From Streptomyces chartreusis NRRL 3882 (GTDB lineage Bacteria > Actinomycetota > Actinomycetes > Streptomycetales > Streptomycetaceae), in assembly GCF_900236475.1 (NCBI RefSeq), contig NZ_LT963352.1:682001-746000 (forward strand): DNA of 64,000 bases, in the 5' to 3' direction. The translations under genes were made by a program, and so were the position numbers. This document shows, in pieces, positions 16,890 to 24,597 of this stretch (within the stretch, counting starts at the first letter, position 1; every line of letters starts with the position of its first letter). The notes under the pieces were generated by a model. It worked only from the letters and a program-made list of their open reading frames with translations. It was not told the origin of the DNA and ran no database searches.

Positions 16890-18154
16890 CGGCCCGCCGC
16901 TCCCGAGGTGCCGGCCTCGACGGCGTTCGCCCAGGCCTGGAGGCCCTCGTCCACGCCCGTCTCGTCGATCACGAGGGCGGGGATCATGCGGACCACCTGG
17001 TTCCACGCGCCGCACAGCAGCAGGAGCAGGCCCTCGTCGACGGCGGCGCGCTGCACACGGGCGGCGGTCTCGGGGTCGGGGCTGCCGTCCTCGGTGACGA
17101 ACTCGGTGGCGAGCATGAGGCCGAGGCCCCGGACGTCGCCGATGCCCGGGGTCCGGTCGGCCACCGCCTCCAGGCCGTGGCGCAGCCGCTTGCCCATGGC
17201 TTCGGCGTTCTCGACGAGCTTCTCGTCGCGGACGACGTCGAGGGTCGCGCAGGCGGCGGCGCAGGCGACGGCGTTGGCGCCGTACGTGCCGCCCTGCGAT
17301 CCGGGCCAGGCCTTGGTCATGAGTTCCTCGGAGGCGGCGATGCCGGAGAGGGGGAAGCCGCTGGCCAGGCCCTTGGCGGTGACGAGGATGTCCGGGGTGA
17401 CGCCGAAGTGGTCGTGGCCCCAGAAGCGCCCGGTGCGGCCGACGCCGGTCTGCACCTCGTCGAGGATCAGCAGGAAGCCGTGCCGGTCCGCGCGCTCGCG
17501 CAGCCCTTCCATGAAGGCACGGTTCGCGGGCACGTACCCGCCCTCGCCGAGCACCGGCTCGACGATGATCGCGGCCGTGTCGGCGGGCGACGAGATCGTC
17601 TGCAGTGTGTAGTCGAGCTCCTTCAGCGCGAAGCGGGTGGCGGTCTCCTCGTCCCAGCCGTAGCGGAAGGCCGTCGGGAACGGGGTGACGACCACACCGC
17701 TCATCAGCGGGGAGAAACCGGACCGGAAGCGGGTCCCTGAGGTGGTCATGGAGGCGGCGGCGACCGTACGGCCGTGGAAGCCGCCGTGGCAGACGATGAC
17801 GTTGGGCCGGCCGGTGGCCTGGCGCGCCAGCCGCAGCGCCGCCTCGACGGCCTCGCTGCCGGAGTTGGTGAAGAACAGGCTGTCGAGACCGGCCGGCAGC
17901 ACCTCGCCGAGCTTGTCGACGAGGCGGCGCAGCGGCTGGTGCATGACGGTCGTGTACTGGCCGTGGATCAGGGTGCCCACCTGCTCCTGCGCCGCCGCCA
18001 CGACCTTGGGGTGGCAGTGCCCGGTGCTGGTGACGCCGATACCGGCGGTGAAGTCGAGGTAGCGGCGGCCGTCCTCACCGTAGAGGTGGACGCCTTCGCC
18101 CCGGGCCGCCACCACGGGTGTGGCCTGGCGAAGGTGCGGCGACAGTGCGGTCAT
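16886..18154 (-). CDS. gabT: 4-aminobutyrate aminotransferase (class III)
   Basis: A 422-residue PLP enzyme starting at the ATG at 18154 with GGGAG upstream. Family marks: NSGSEAVEAALRLARQATG, CHGGFHGRT, VEPVLGEGGYVPANRAFM, LILDEVQTGVGRTGRFWG, the PLP lysine in LVTAKGLASGFPLSG, and GGTYGANAVACAA. Class III aminotransferases of this pattern transfer the omega-amino group of GABA (or 5-aminovalerate, beta-alanine) to 2-oxoglutarate. It is the first gene of a three-gene coupled operon ending in gabD and is divergent from a PucR-type activator. Control through the inverted repeat at 18234-18267 is likely. Confidence 0.9.
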   Translation of the reverse strand: MTALSPHLRQATPVVAARGEGVHLYGEDGRRYLDFTAGIGVTSTGHCHPKVVAAAQEQVGTLIHGQYTTVMHQPLRRLVDKLGEVLPAGLDSLFFTNSGSEAVEAALRLARQATGRPNVIVCHGGFHGRTVAAASMTTSGTRFRSGFSPLMSGVVVTPFPTAFRYGWDEETATRFALKELDYTLQTISSPADTAAIIVEPVLGEGGYVPANRAFMEGLRERADRHGFLLILDEVQTGVGRTGRFWGHDHFGVTPDILVTAKGLASGFPLSGIAASEELMTKAWPGSQGGTYGANAVACAAACATLDVVRDEKLVENAEAMGKRLRHGLEAVADRTPGIGDVRGLGLMLATEFVTEDGSPDPETAARVQRAAVDEGLLLLLCGAWNQVVRMIPALVIDETGVDEGLQAWANAVEAGTSGAAGR

Positions 18155-18233
18155 GTTCGTCTCCCGGCCTACGTCGAGGTCTGATGGCTTGCTCAGCTCC
18201 GGTAACCGAGCATCCAAGCCACCGCGAAAGGCG

Positions 18234-18267
18234 ACAACGCGTGATCTGTCCAGCCGGAACGCGTTGT
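18234..18267. promoter_or_regulatory. Inverted repeat in the gabT/pucR divergent promoter region
   Basis: ACAACGCGT at 18234-18242 and its exact complement ACGCGTTGT at 18259-18267 are separated by 16 bp, about two and a half helical turns centre to centre. A further CGTTGT follows at 18273-18278. A TTGACA on the minus strand (18283-18278) could be the gabT -35 element, but no good -10 is seen at the right distance. The repeat lies between the divergent gabT and pucR starts and is the best candidate for a PucR-type regulator site. Confidence 0.55.
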
Positions 18268-18380
18268 TCGGACGTTGTGTCAACCGCCGGACCCCTCGGG
18301 TCCCGCCCGCCCCTTGTGTGGGCAGCTCTTGCGCAGGTCAGTGCCGCTTGTCAGAGTGACCGGGCAAGCAGGGAGACACC

Positions 18381-20003
18381 GTGAACGAGAACCATCCGAC
18401 GGCCCCGGCCGGTCGCGCGCCGACCGTCGGCGACGTCCTGGCCCTGCCCGTCCTGGCCGCCGGACAGCCCCAGGTCGTCACCGGGCTGGCGCAGCTGGAC
18501 CGGCCGGTGCGCTGGGTGCACATCACCGAGCTGACGGACCCGGCCTCCTTCCTCAAGGGCGGCGAGCTGGTCCTGACCACGGGCATGCCGCTGCCCGAGG
18601 ACGCCGCGGGCGTCCGCCGGTACGTCGACGAACTCACCGAGGTGGGAGCGGCCGCGCTGGTCATCGAGCTGGTACGGCGCTACCACCGCCCGCCCGACGC
18701 CCTCGTCCAGGCCTGCCGTGCCCGGGGGCTGCCCCTGGTGACCCTCGCCCGGGACGTCAACTTCCTGGAGGTCACCCAGGTCGTCCACGCCCTCATCCTC
18801 GGCAACCAGGCCGAAGCGATGCGCCGGACGCAACGCGTCCACGAGGCGTTCACGGCCCTGACGTTGCGCGGCGCGGGCCCTGCGGACGTGGTGCGCGCGG
18901 CGGCGGAGATGAGCGGCCGGACGGTCGTCCTGGAGAACCTGGTGCACCAGGCGCTGATCTGCGAGCCGTCGGGCAGCACGGTGGAGGAGGCGCTCACCGA
19001 CTGGGAGCAGCGTTCCCGGGCCACCGCGCCCGGTGATCACACGGAGGTGGGCGGCCCGGAGGGCTGGCTCACGGCACCGGTCTCCTACCAGGGCGAACGC
19101 TGGGGGCGCCTGGCCATGCTCCCGTCCCCCGGTGAGGATCCGGGCTTCGGGCCGGAGCACATCACCGTCCTGGAGAGAACGGCGATGGCCCTGACCGTCG
19201 CCCGGCTCATCCACTCCACGCCCTGGGAGCACGCGGCCCATCGCAGCGCCCTGCGGGAGCTGGCGGAGCAGCGCCACCACTCCCCCGAGGACGCCCGCGC
19301 CCGCTGCGCCGCGCTCGGCCTGCCCACCCGGGACAGCCGCTTCCTGGCGATCCTCGTCGACCTGGGCGCCGGTGCCGGGGGGAGCGAGCCCGAGACCCGG
19401 CTGCACGCAGAGCTCAGGTCGGCGGGGGTCCCGGCGCTCGTCGGGGAGCTCTCCCCCGGCCGCCTCGGCGTCCTGCTGGCCCTGCGCCCCTCCCAGCCGT
19501 GGCGCCCCGTGGCCGAACGCCTGAGCCGCACCGCGCTGAGCCTGGTCCCCGAGGCGATCGTGAGCGTCGGCTCACCGGTGGCGGAACTCGCCGACACCGC
19601 ACGCTCCTTCCGGGAGGCGGCCCGGGTCACCGAGGCCACCCCGCCCGGCCAGGTCCTCCCCGCGGACCGCTCCTTCCACGAGCTGCCGGACATCGACCTG
19701 CGCCGCCTGCTGTACGCCCTGCGCGGGGACACCCGCGTCCAGGACTACACCGAACGGCGGCTCGGCCGGCTCATCGACCACGACACCCGGCACGGCACCG
19801 ACCTGCTGACGACGCTGGGCCACTACCTCGACGCCGCCGGCAACAAGACCACCGCGGCCCGCCGCGGCGGCCTGTCCAGGGAGACCATGTACCAGCGTCT
19901 GCGCACCATCGAACGCCTCCTCGACACCGACCTCGAATCCGGTGAACGGCGCACCGAACTCCACGTGGCGCTCACGGCCTTGCGCGTCCTGCGCACCGAG
20001 TGA
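18381..20003 (+). CDS. PucR-family transcriptional activator, probable GABA-operon regulator
   Basis: A 540-residue protein starting at GTG 18381 with GGGAG before it. The N-terminal PucR domain (TVGDVLALPVLAAGQPQVVTG through HPPDAL-like region, about residues 14-140) includes RWVHITELTDPASFLKGGELVLTTG. The C-terminal HTH_30 domain is complete: YLDAAGNKTTAARRGGLSRETMYQRLRTIERLLDTDL near residues 480-520. PucR proteins sense small nitrogenous or carboxylic metabolites. Divergent placement opposite gabT makes it the likely regulator of the gab operon, as with similar PucR-gabT pairs in actinobacteria. Confidence 0.9.
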   Translation: MNENHPTAPAGRAPTVGDVLALPVLAAGQPQVVTGLAQLDRPVRWVHITELTDPASFLKGGELVLTTGMPLPEDAAGVRRYVDELTEVGAAALVIELVRRYHRPPDALVQACRARGLPLVTLARDVNFLEVTQVVHALILGNQAEAMRRTQRVHEAFTALTLRGAGPADVVRAAAEMSGRTVVLENLVHQALICEPSGSTVEEALTDWEQRSRATAPGDHTEVGGPEGWLTAPVSYQGERWGRLAMLPSPGEDPGFGPEHITVLERTAMALTVARLIHSTPWEHAAHRSALRELAEQRHHSPEDARARCAALGLPTRDSRFLAILVDLGAGAGGSEPETRLHAELRSAGVPALVGELSPGRLGVLLALRPSQPWRPVAERLSRTALSLVPEAIVSVGSPVAELADTARSFREAARVTEATPPGQVLPADRSFHELPDIDLRRLLYALRGDTRVQDYTERRLGRLIDHDTRHGTDLLTTLGHYLDAAGNKTTAARRGGLSRETMYQRLRTIERLLDTDLESGERRTELHVALTALRVLRTE

Positions 20004-20162
20004 GCGTGGGTCGGCCCGAGGCCCCGCCCGCCGGACCAGCCGCCATTCCTGTGAGCCGTCCGCGGCCTCGTGCTGGAGGGTCAGCGGCGCCCCTGGGGAC
20101 GCGCCGGTCAGGTACAGGTCCGGGTTCTTCGCCGCCCGGAACCCGCCGCGATGAAGCTGCCC
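20004..20162 (-). pseudogene. Possible coding remnant, lectin-like tail fragment
   Basis: The 230 bp between pucR and paaE holds no complete gene. On the minus strand one frame reads GGFRAAKNPDLYLTGASP, then GAPLTLQHEAADGSQEWRLV, a string that looks like a ricin-type or beta-trefoil repeat. There is no start and no nearby in-frame stop (the frame runs on into antisense of pucR). It may be a degraded gene end or chance; low confidence. Confidence 0.25.
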
Positions 20163-20233
20163 AGCACCTCGGCCGGTCTTCCTCCGTACACGGCCCCTCC
20201 ACCGTCGGAGCCGTCACATGACTGCGCAGTCGC

Positions 20234-21349
20234 TCAGGTGTCGAAGTCCACCGTCAGGGTGTCGGAGACGGGGAACGACTGGCAGGTGAGGACGTAGCCC
20301 GCGTCGACCTCGGCCGGTTCGAGGGCGAAGTTGCGGCGCATGTCGGCCTTGCCGTCGGTGACCAGGGCGCGGCAGGTGCCGCAGACCCCGCCCTTGCAGG
20401 CGAACGGCAGGTCGGGGCGGGTCTGCTGGGCGCCTTCGAGGATGGTCCGCTCGCGGGGCAGGGCGGAGGTGGTGGAGCGGCCGTCGAGGGTGACGGTGAC
20501 CTGGCTGACCGGGCCGGAAGGGCCGGCCTCGGCGTGCTGGACCTCGCGTACGGGTTCGTCGTCGGCGTAGAACAGCTCCTGGTGGACGCGGTCGCCGGGG
20601 ACGCCGAGGCCGGCCAGCACCTGCTGGGCGGCGCGGACCATGCCGTGCGGGCCGCACAGCCACCAGTGGTCGGCGGACGGTACGTCGACCAGCGCGTCGA
20701 CGAGCGCCGAGAGCCGGTCGGCGTCGAGGCGTCCGGAGAGCACCTCGGCCTCGCGGGGCTCGCGGGAGAGGACGTGGGCGAGCTGGAACCGCGTCGGGTA
20801 GAGGTCCTTCAGGTCGGCCAGCTCGTCGGCGAACATCACCGTGCCGGTGCGGCGGTTGCCGTAGAGGAGGGTGACCGTCGAGCGGGAGTCGGCGGCCAGG
20901 ACGGATTCGGCGATGGAGACCATGGGCGTGATGCCGGAGCCGGCCGCGATCAGGACGTGGTGGCCGGGGGTGGTGAGGTCGGGTGTGAAGGCGCCGGTGG
21001 GGGCCATCACCTCGACGGTGTCGCCGGGGCGCACCTCGTGCACCAGCCAGGAGGAGAACAGTCCGCCGGGCACGACCCGGACACCGATGCGCGGTGCCGT
21101 GCCGGCGGGTGAGCAGATCGAGTAGGAGCGGCGCTCGTCCCGGCCGTCGATCTCGCGCCGCAGGGTGAGCGACTGGCCGGGCTCGAAGACGAACTCCTCG
21201 GCCAGCTCGGGCGGGATGTCGAAGCTGACGGCCGCCGCGTCCTCGCACAGCGGCTGCACGGCGGCGACCCGCAGGGGGTGGAAGACCGGACGTCGGCGGG
21301 CTCGCGCGCGCGGCGCCGGGGCGGGGGCCGGCTCCATCAGGTCCTCCAT
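20234..21349 (-). CDS. paaE: Phenylacetyl-CoA epoxidase reductase subunit PaaE
   Basis: A 371-residue electron-transfer protein. The N-terminal ferredoxin-NADP reductase part has FEPGQSLTLRREIDGRDERRSYSICSPAG (FAD site), AAGSGITPMVSIAESVL (NAD(P) site) and WLCGPHGMV. The C-terminal plant-type 2Fe-2S domain has CKGGVCGTCRA plus a distant cysteine in VLTCQSFPV. It passes electrons from NADPH to the PaaA di-iron centre. The ATG at 21349 overlaps the paaD stop (TGATG). A second in-frame ATG at 21337 has its own GGAGG 5 nt upstream, so two starts are possible. Confidence 0.94.
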   Translation of the reverse strand: MEDLMEPAPAPAPRARARRRPVFHPLRVAAVQPLCEDAAAVSFDIPPELAEEFVFEPGQSLTLRREIDGRDERRSYSICSPAGTAPRIGVRVVPGGLFSSWLVHEVRPGDTVEVMAPTGAFTPDLTTPGHHVLIAAGSGITPMVSIAESVLAADSRSTVTLLYGNRRTGTVMFADELADLKDLYPTRFQLAHVLSREPREAEVLSGRLDADRLSALVDALVDVPSADHWWLCGPHGMVRAAQQVLAGLGVPGDRVHQELFYADDEPVREVQHAEAGPSGPVSQVTVTLDGRSTTSALPRERTILEGAQQTRPDLPFACKGGVCGTCRALVTDGKADMRRNFALEPAEVDAGYVLTCQSFPVSDTLTVDFDT

Positions 21350-21864
21350 CAGATCTCCTTGACGTACTCGAACGGCTCGCGGCAGGCGAGGCAGCGCCAC
21401 AGCGCCTTGCAGGACGTGGCGGCGAAGCGGGAGGTCTCCTCGGTGTCCGCGCTGCCGCAGCGGGGGCAGGGCACCGAGCGGCGGGTCGGCGACAGCACGA
21501 GCGGGACCGGTCCGGCGGCGCGCGCGGGTGCGGCCCCGGGCGGGGCGATGCCGTGTTCGGCGAGCTTGCGACGGCCGGCCGGCGTGATCCAGTCGCTGGT
21601 CCACGGCGGGTCGAGGACCGTGCGGATCTCCACACGCGGGTAGCCGGCCGCCTTGAGCCGGGCGGCCACGCCGGCGCGCATCTCGGCCATGGCCGGGCAG
21701 CCCGAGTAGGTCGGGGTCAGGCTCGCGACGACCGTCCCGTCCGGATCCAGGGACACCTCGCGCAGCACCCCGAGGTCGGCCAGCGTGAGCATGGGCAGCT
21801 CCGGGTCGGGCACCTGCTCGGCGATGCGCCGGGCCCGTCGCGCGTCCAGAGCCGTCGTCACCAT
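21349..21864 (-). CDS. paaD: Phenylacetyl-CoA epoxidase accessory protein PaaD
   Basis: A 171-residue MIP18/DUF59-type protein. The N-terminal domain has VPDPELPMLTLADLGVLREV and LTPTYSGCPAMAEMRAGVAARL, with the conserved cysteine; a C-terminal zinc-ribbon-like part has CPRCGS and CLAC. PaaD is required for maturation of the epoxidase, probably in iron-sulfur cluster assembly of PaaE. Its start overlaps the paaC stop by 7 bp, and its stop overlaps paaE, consistent with one transcript. Confidence 0.93.
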   Translation of the reverse strand: MVTTALDARRARRIAEQVPDPELPMLTLADLGVLREVSLDPDGTVVASLTPTYSGCPAMAEMRAGVAARLKAAGYPRVEIRTVLDPPWTSDWITPAGRRKLAEHGIAPPGAAPARAAGPVPLVLSPTRRSVPCPRCGSADTEETSRFAATSCKALWRCLACREPFEYVKEI

Positions 21865-22685
21865 GTCGCCCCCGGATGGGCGCGGGCCACGCTCTGCAAC
21901 TCGGCCAGCAGCGGGGCGAGATGCTCGGTGTGCTCGCCGGCGCGGCCGGAGCCGGGCAGCGGCCGGTGGGCGGGCATGGGCAGCCCGGCCGCCTCGGTGA
22001 CCTGGCGCAGGACCGCGACGACCTCGTCCCGGGCGTCGTACGCCGTGAACAACTCACCCAGGTAGGGCGCCACCTGCTCCAGCGCCCTGCGCGTGCGGCG
22101 GTGGGACTCCTCGGTGCCGTCGCCCAGCCGCACCACCCACTCGGCCGCGTACTGCCGGTGGTAGGCCAGTTCCTTCACACCCTTGGCCGCGATCGCCGCG
22201 AGCACCGGGTCGGGGTGGGTGGTGAGCCGCTCGAAGTGCGCGAGGCGCCAGCCGGAGAACACCAGCAGTCGCACGATCGAGAACGCGAAGTCGCCGTTCG
22301 GCAGTTCGGCCAGGCGTACGTTGCGGAACTCGTCGGCGTCACGGAAGTAGGCGTAGGCGTCCTCGTCGCGCCCGGTCCCGTCGACCCGGCCCGCGCGGGA
22401 GTACAGCAGGCGGGCCTGGCCGAGCAGATCGAGGCCGATGTTGGCCAGCGCCACCTCCTCCTCCAGCTCGGGCGCCCTAGTGGTCCACTCGGCCAGCCGC
22501 TGGGCCGATACCAGGGCGTCGTCGGCCAGGGTGACGCAGAGGGCGGCCAGCTCCCGGGCGTCGACATCGTCGGGGACGGTGGTGTCCACGCCGTGCAGGG
22601 GGTCTGCGAAGCCGGTGCCGTAGGCCCAGCGGGTGTCGTCCTCGTGTCCCTCGGCGAGGGTCATGTAGACGTGGTCGTCGCTCAT
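21858..22685 (-). CDS. paaC: Phenylacetyl-CoA epoxidase structural subunit PaaC
   Basis: A 275-residue helical ferritin-like protein. ELAALCVTLADDALVSAQRLAEWTTRAPELEEEVALANIGLDLLGQARLLYSRAG is typical for PaaC, which forms the A2C2 core with PaaA but has lost most di-iron ligands. Later residues VKELAYHRQYAAEWVVRLGDGTEESHRR match the family. The first residues MSDDHVYMTLAEGHEDDTRWAYGTGF are somewhat longer than in the E. coli protein. It starts 27 bp after the paaB stop. Confidence 0.93.
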   Translation of the reverse strand: MSDDHVYMTLAEGHEDDTRWAYGTGFADPLHGVDTTVPDDVDARELAALCVTLADDALVSAQRLAEWTTRAPELEEEVALANIGLDLLGQARLLYSRAGRVDGTGRDEDAYAYFRDADEFRNVRLAELPNGDFAFSIVRLLVFSGWRLAHFERLTTHPDPVLAAIAAKGVKELAYHRQYAAEWVVRLGDGTEESHRRTRRALEQVAPYLGELFTAYDARDEVVAVLRQVTEAAGLPMPAHRPLPGSGRAGEHTEHLAPLLAELQSVARAHPGATW

Positions 22686-22712
22686 GCCTGTTCCTCGATG
22701 GCCTCGGCGGGA

Positions 22713-23006
22713 CTAGATGTGCGGGACGTCGTCGGGGATGTCGTAGAAGGTCGGATGCCGGTAGACCTTGTCGGCGCTGGGCTCGAAGAAGGGGTCCTTC
22801 TCGTCGCGGGTCGAGGCGGCGATGTGCTCGGAGCGCACCACCCAGATGCTCACGCCCTCGTTGCGCCGCGTGTACAGGTCACGGGCGTGGGTCAGCGCCA
22901 TGCGGTCGTCGGCGGCGTGCAGCGAGCCCACGTGGACGTGGTTCAGCCCGCGCTTGCCCCGCACGAACACCTCGTACAGCGGCCAGTTCTGCCTGTCGGC
23001 GGTCAT
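22713..23006 (-). CDS. paaB: Phenylacetyl-CoA epoxidase subunit PaaB
   Basis: A 97-residue protein with the compact PaaB signature: [48 protein letters not shown] and [26 protein letters not shown]. PaaB bridges the A2C2 heterotetramers of the multicomponent monooxygenase. Its ATG overlaps the end of paaA (ATGA), so synthesis is coupled to the catalytic subunit. Confidence 0.95.
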   Translation of the reverse strand: MTADRQNWPLYEVFVRGKRGLNHVHVGSLHAADDRMALTHARDLYTRRNEGVSIWVVRSEHIAASTRDEKDPFFEPSADKVYRHPTFYDIPDDVPHI

Positions 23007-23989
23007 GCCACCGCTCCCTTCTGCGCGCGGGCCGCCTGCTTGGCCGCGTGGGCGGTGGCCGCCTCACGCACCCAGGCGCCCTCCTCGTGAGCGGTGCGGC
23101 GCCGCTCCATCCGCTGGGCGTTGCACGGGCCGTCGCCCTTGATGACCCGCATCAGCTCGTCCCAGTCGGGCGTGCCGAAGTCGTGATGCCCGCGCTCCTC
23201 GTTCCAGCGCAGCTCCGGGTCGGGCAGTGTCACGCCGAGCTTCTCGGCCTGCGGGACCGTCATGTCGACAAAACGCTGACGCAACTCGTCGTTGCTGTGC
23301 CGCTTGATCTTCCAGGCCATCGACTGCGCCGAGTTGGGCGAGGCGTCGTCGGGCGGGCCGAACATCATCAGCGACGGCCACCACCAGCGGTCCACCGCGT
23401 CCCGCACCATCTCCCGCTGCGCCTCGGTCCCCCGCATCATCGTCATCAGCAGCTCATAGCCCTGCCGCTGATGGAACGACTCCTCCTTGCAGATCCGCAC
23501 CATCGCCCGCGCATAGGGGCCGTAGGAGCTGCGGCACAGCGGGACCTGGTTGCAGATCGCCGCCCCGTCCACGAACCAGCCGATCACACCGACGTCAGCG
23601 AAGGACAGCGTGGGGTAGTTGAAGATCGACGAGTACTTCTGGCGGCCTTCGATCAGCCGCTCGGTCAGATCCGCGCGGTCGGCGCCCAGCGTCTCCGCCG
23701 CCGAGTACAGATACAGCCCGTGTCCGGCCTCGTCCTGGACCTTCGCGAACAGAATGGCCTTACGGCGCAGCGACGGCGCACGGGTGATCCACTCACCCTC
23801 CGGCTGCATGCCGATGATCTCCGAGTGCGCGTGCTGCGCGATCTGCCGCACCAGCGTCTTGCGGTAGCCCTCCGGCATCCAGTCACGCGGCTCGATCCGC
23901 CGATCCCGCGCGATCGTCGCGTCGAAGTGCTGCTGGAGAACCGGCTCGGCGCCGTCCGCCCCCGGGGGGCTGGAGTGTGTCGTGTCCAT
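23003..23989 (-). CDS. paaA: Phenylacetyl-CoA 1,2-epoxidase catalytic subunit PaaA
   Basis: A 328-residue di-iron oxygenase from the ATG at 23989. Iron-ligand motifs are present: [18 protein letters not shown] (ExxH type) and [15 protein letters not shown] (second ExxH). Further family strings are [19 protein letters not shown] and [13 protein letters not shown]. It converts phenylacetyl-CoA to its ring 1,2-epoxide. A longer start at 24013 would place the start codon inside the operator at 24005-24022, so the shorter one is preferred. First gene of the leftward paaABCDE operon. The ring-opening and beta-oxidation genes (paaG, paaH, paaZ, paaJ) are not in the window. Confidence 0.94.
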   Translation of the reverse strand: MDTTHSSPPGADGAEPVLQQHFDATIARDRRIEPRDWMPEGYRKTLVRQIAQHAHSEIIGMQPEGEWITRAPSLRRKAILFAKVQDEAGHGLYLYSAAETLGADRADLTERLIEGRQKYSSIFNYPTLSFADVGVIGWFVDGAAICNQVPLCRSSYGPYARAMVRICKEESFHQRQGYELLMTMMRGTEAQREMVRDAVDRWWWPSLMMFGPPDDASPNSAQSMAWKIKRHSNDELRQRFVDMTVPQAEKLGVTLPDPELRWNEERGHHDFGTPDWDELMRVIKGDGPCNAQRMERRRTAHEEGAWVREAATAHAAKQAARAQKGAVA

Positions 23990-24004
23990 CCGTCCCACTT
24001 CCCA

Positions 24005-24030
24005 ACCGACCATTCGTTCGGTCCATCATA
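24005..24030 (-). promoter_or_regulatory. paaA promoter -10 element and overlapping TetR/PaaR-type operator
   Basis: On the minus strand TATGAT (24030-24025) is a good -10 element. Just downstream on that strand is ACCGAACGAATGGTCGGT (24022-24005), with ACCGA and TCGGT arms in inverted orientation. Its core CGAATGGTCGGT is repeated at the divergent paaI promoter. This is the layout of a repressor that blocks transcription initiation; the family usually acting on actinobacterial paa genes is TetR (PaaR). No regulator gene is adjacent. Confidence 0.65.
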
Positions 24031-24064
24031 GAACGACCCCGCGCGCCGTGGTAGACCCCGGCTC

Positions 24065-24124
24065 TTGACAGGCCCGGAGGCGGCTGGATTACTTGGCGAC
24101 GCCGAAGCTAACCGAATGGTCGGT
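24065..24124 (+). promoter_or_regulatory. paaI-paaK promoter with second copy of the operator
   Basis: TTGACA at 24065-24070 is a consensus -35 element reading rightwards; the -10 is weak, around ATTACT at 24088-24093 (17-bp spacer). Downstream, ACCGAATGGTCGGT at 24111-24124 shares CGAATGGTCGGT with the operator at paaA, in the opposite orientation relative to the genome axis. It lies just before the paaI start, positioned to block transcription. The pairing suggests one repressor controls both arms. Confidence 0.6.
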
Positions 24125-24135
24125 CGGGTCACAAG

Positions 24136-24597
24136 ATGATGCGATCGAACTACAAGGCGGTGCGAGAAGTGACTCATACCGGTGACGTGACGCCGACCGC
24201 GGAGGCGATGTTCGCCGCGGACCAGGCCTCCCGCGGCCTCGGCGTCGAGCTGCTGGAACACGGTGAGGGGACCGCTGCCCTCCGGATGACGGTGACCCCG
24301 GCGATGGTGAACTGCCACGGCATGGTCCACGGCGGCTATGTCTTCCTGCTCGCCGACAGCGCCTTCGCCTGCGCCTGCAACAGCCACGGCCCGATGACGG
24401 TCGCGGCCGGGGCCGACATCACCTTCGTGGCTCCGGCGCACGAGGGCGATGTCCTCGTGGCGCGGGCCGAGGAACGCACCCGGTACGGCCGCAGCGGCCT
24501 CTACGACGTGACCGTCCTGCGGGGCGACACGGTGATCGCGGAGTTCCGGGGCCGCAGCCGCAGCATCCGGGGCACGACGTCGAAGGAGTCGGGATGA
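24136..24597 (+). CDS. paaI: Hydroxyphenylacetyl-CoA thioesterase PaaI
   Basis: A 153-residue hot-dog-fold protein; the central helix motif is clear in VNCHGMVHGGYVFLLADSAFACACNSHG, followed by GADITFVAPAHEGDVLVARAEE. PaaI hydrolyses dead-end hydroxylated phenylacetyl-CoA products and so recycles CoA. The start is uncertain: ATG at 24136 has no clear ribosome site, while GTG at 24169 gives a length closer to homologues (MTHTGDVTPTAEAMFAAD). Its stop overlaps the paaK start (ATGA). Confidence 0.9.
   Translation: MMRSNYKAVREVTHTGDVTPTAEAMFAADQASRGLGVELLEHGEGTAALRMTVTPAMVNCHGMVHGGYVFLLADSAFACACNSHGPMTVAAGADITFVAPAHEGDVLVARAEERTRYGRSGLYDVTVLRGDTVIAEFRGRSRSIRGTTSKESG

Noticed and set aside
23990..24013. 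Longer paaA start at 24013
   Set aside because: The codon is inside the operator and next to the -10 element, so it would not be transcribed with a leader.
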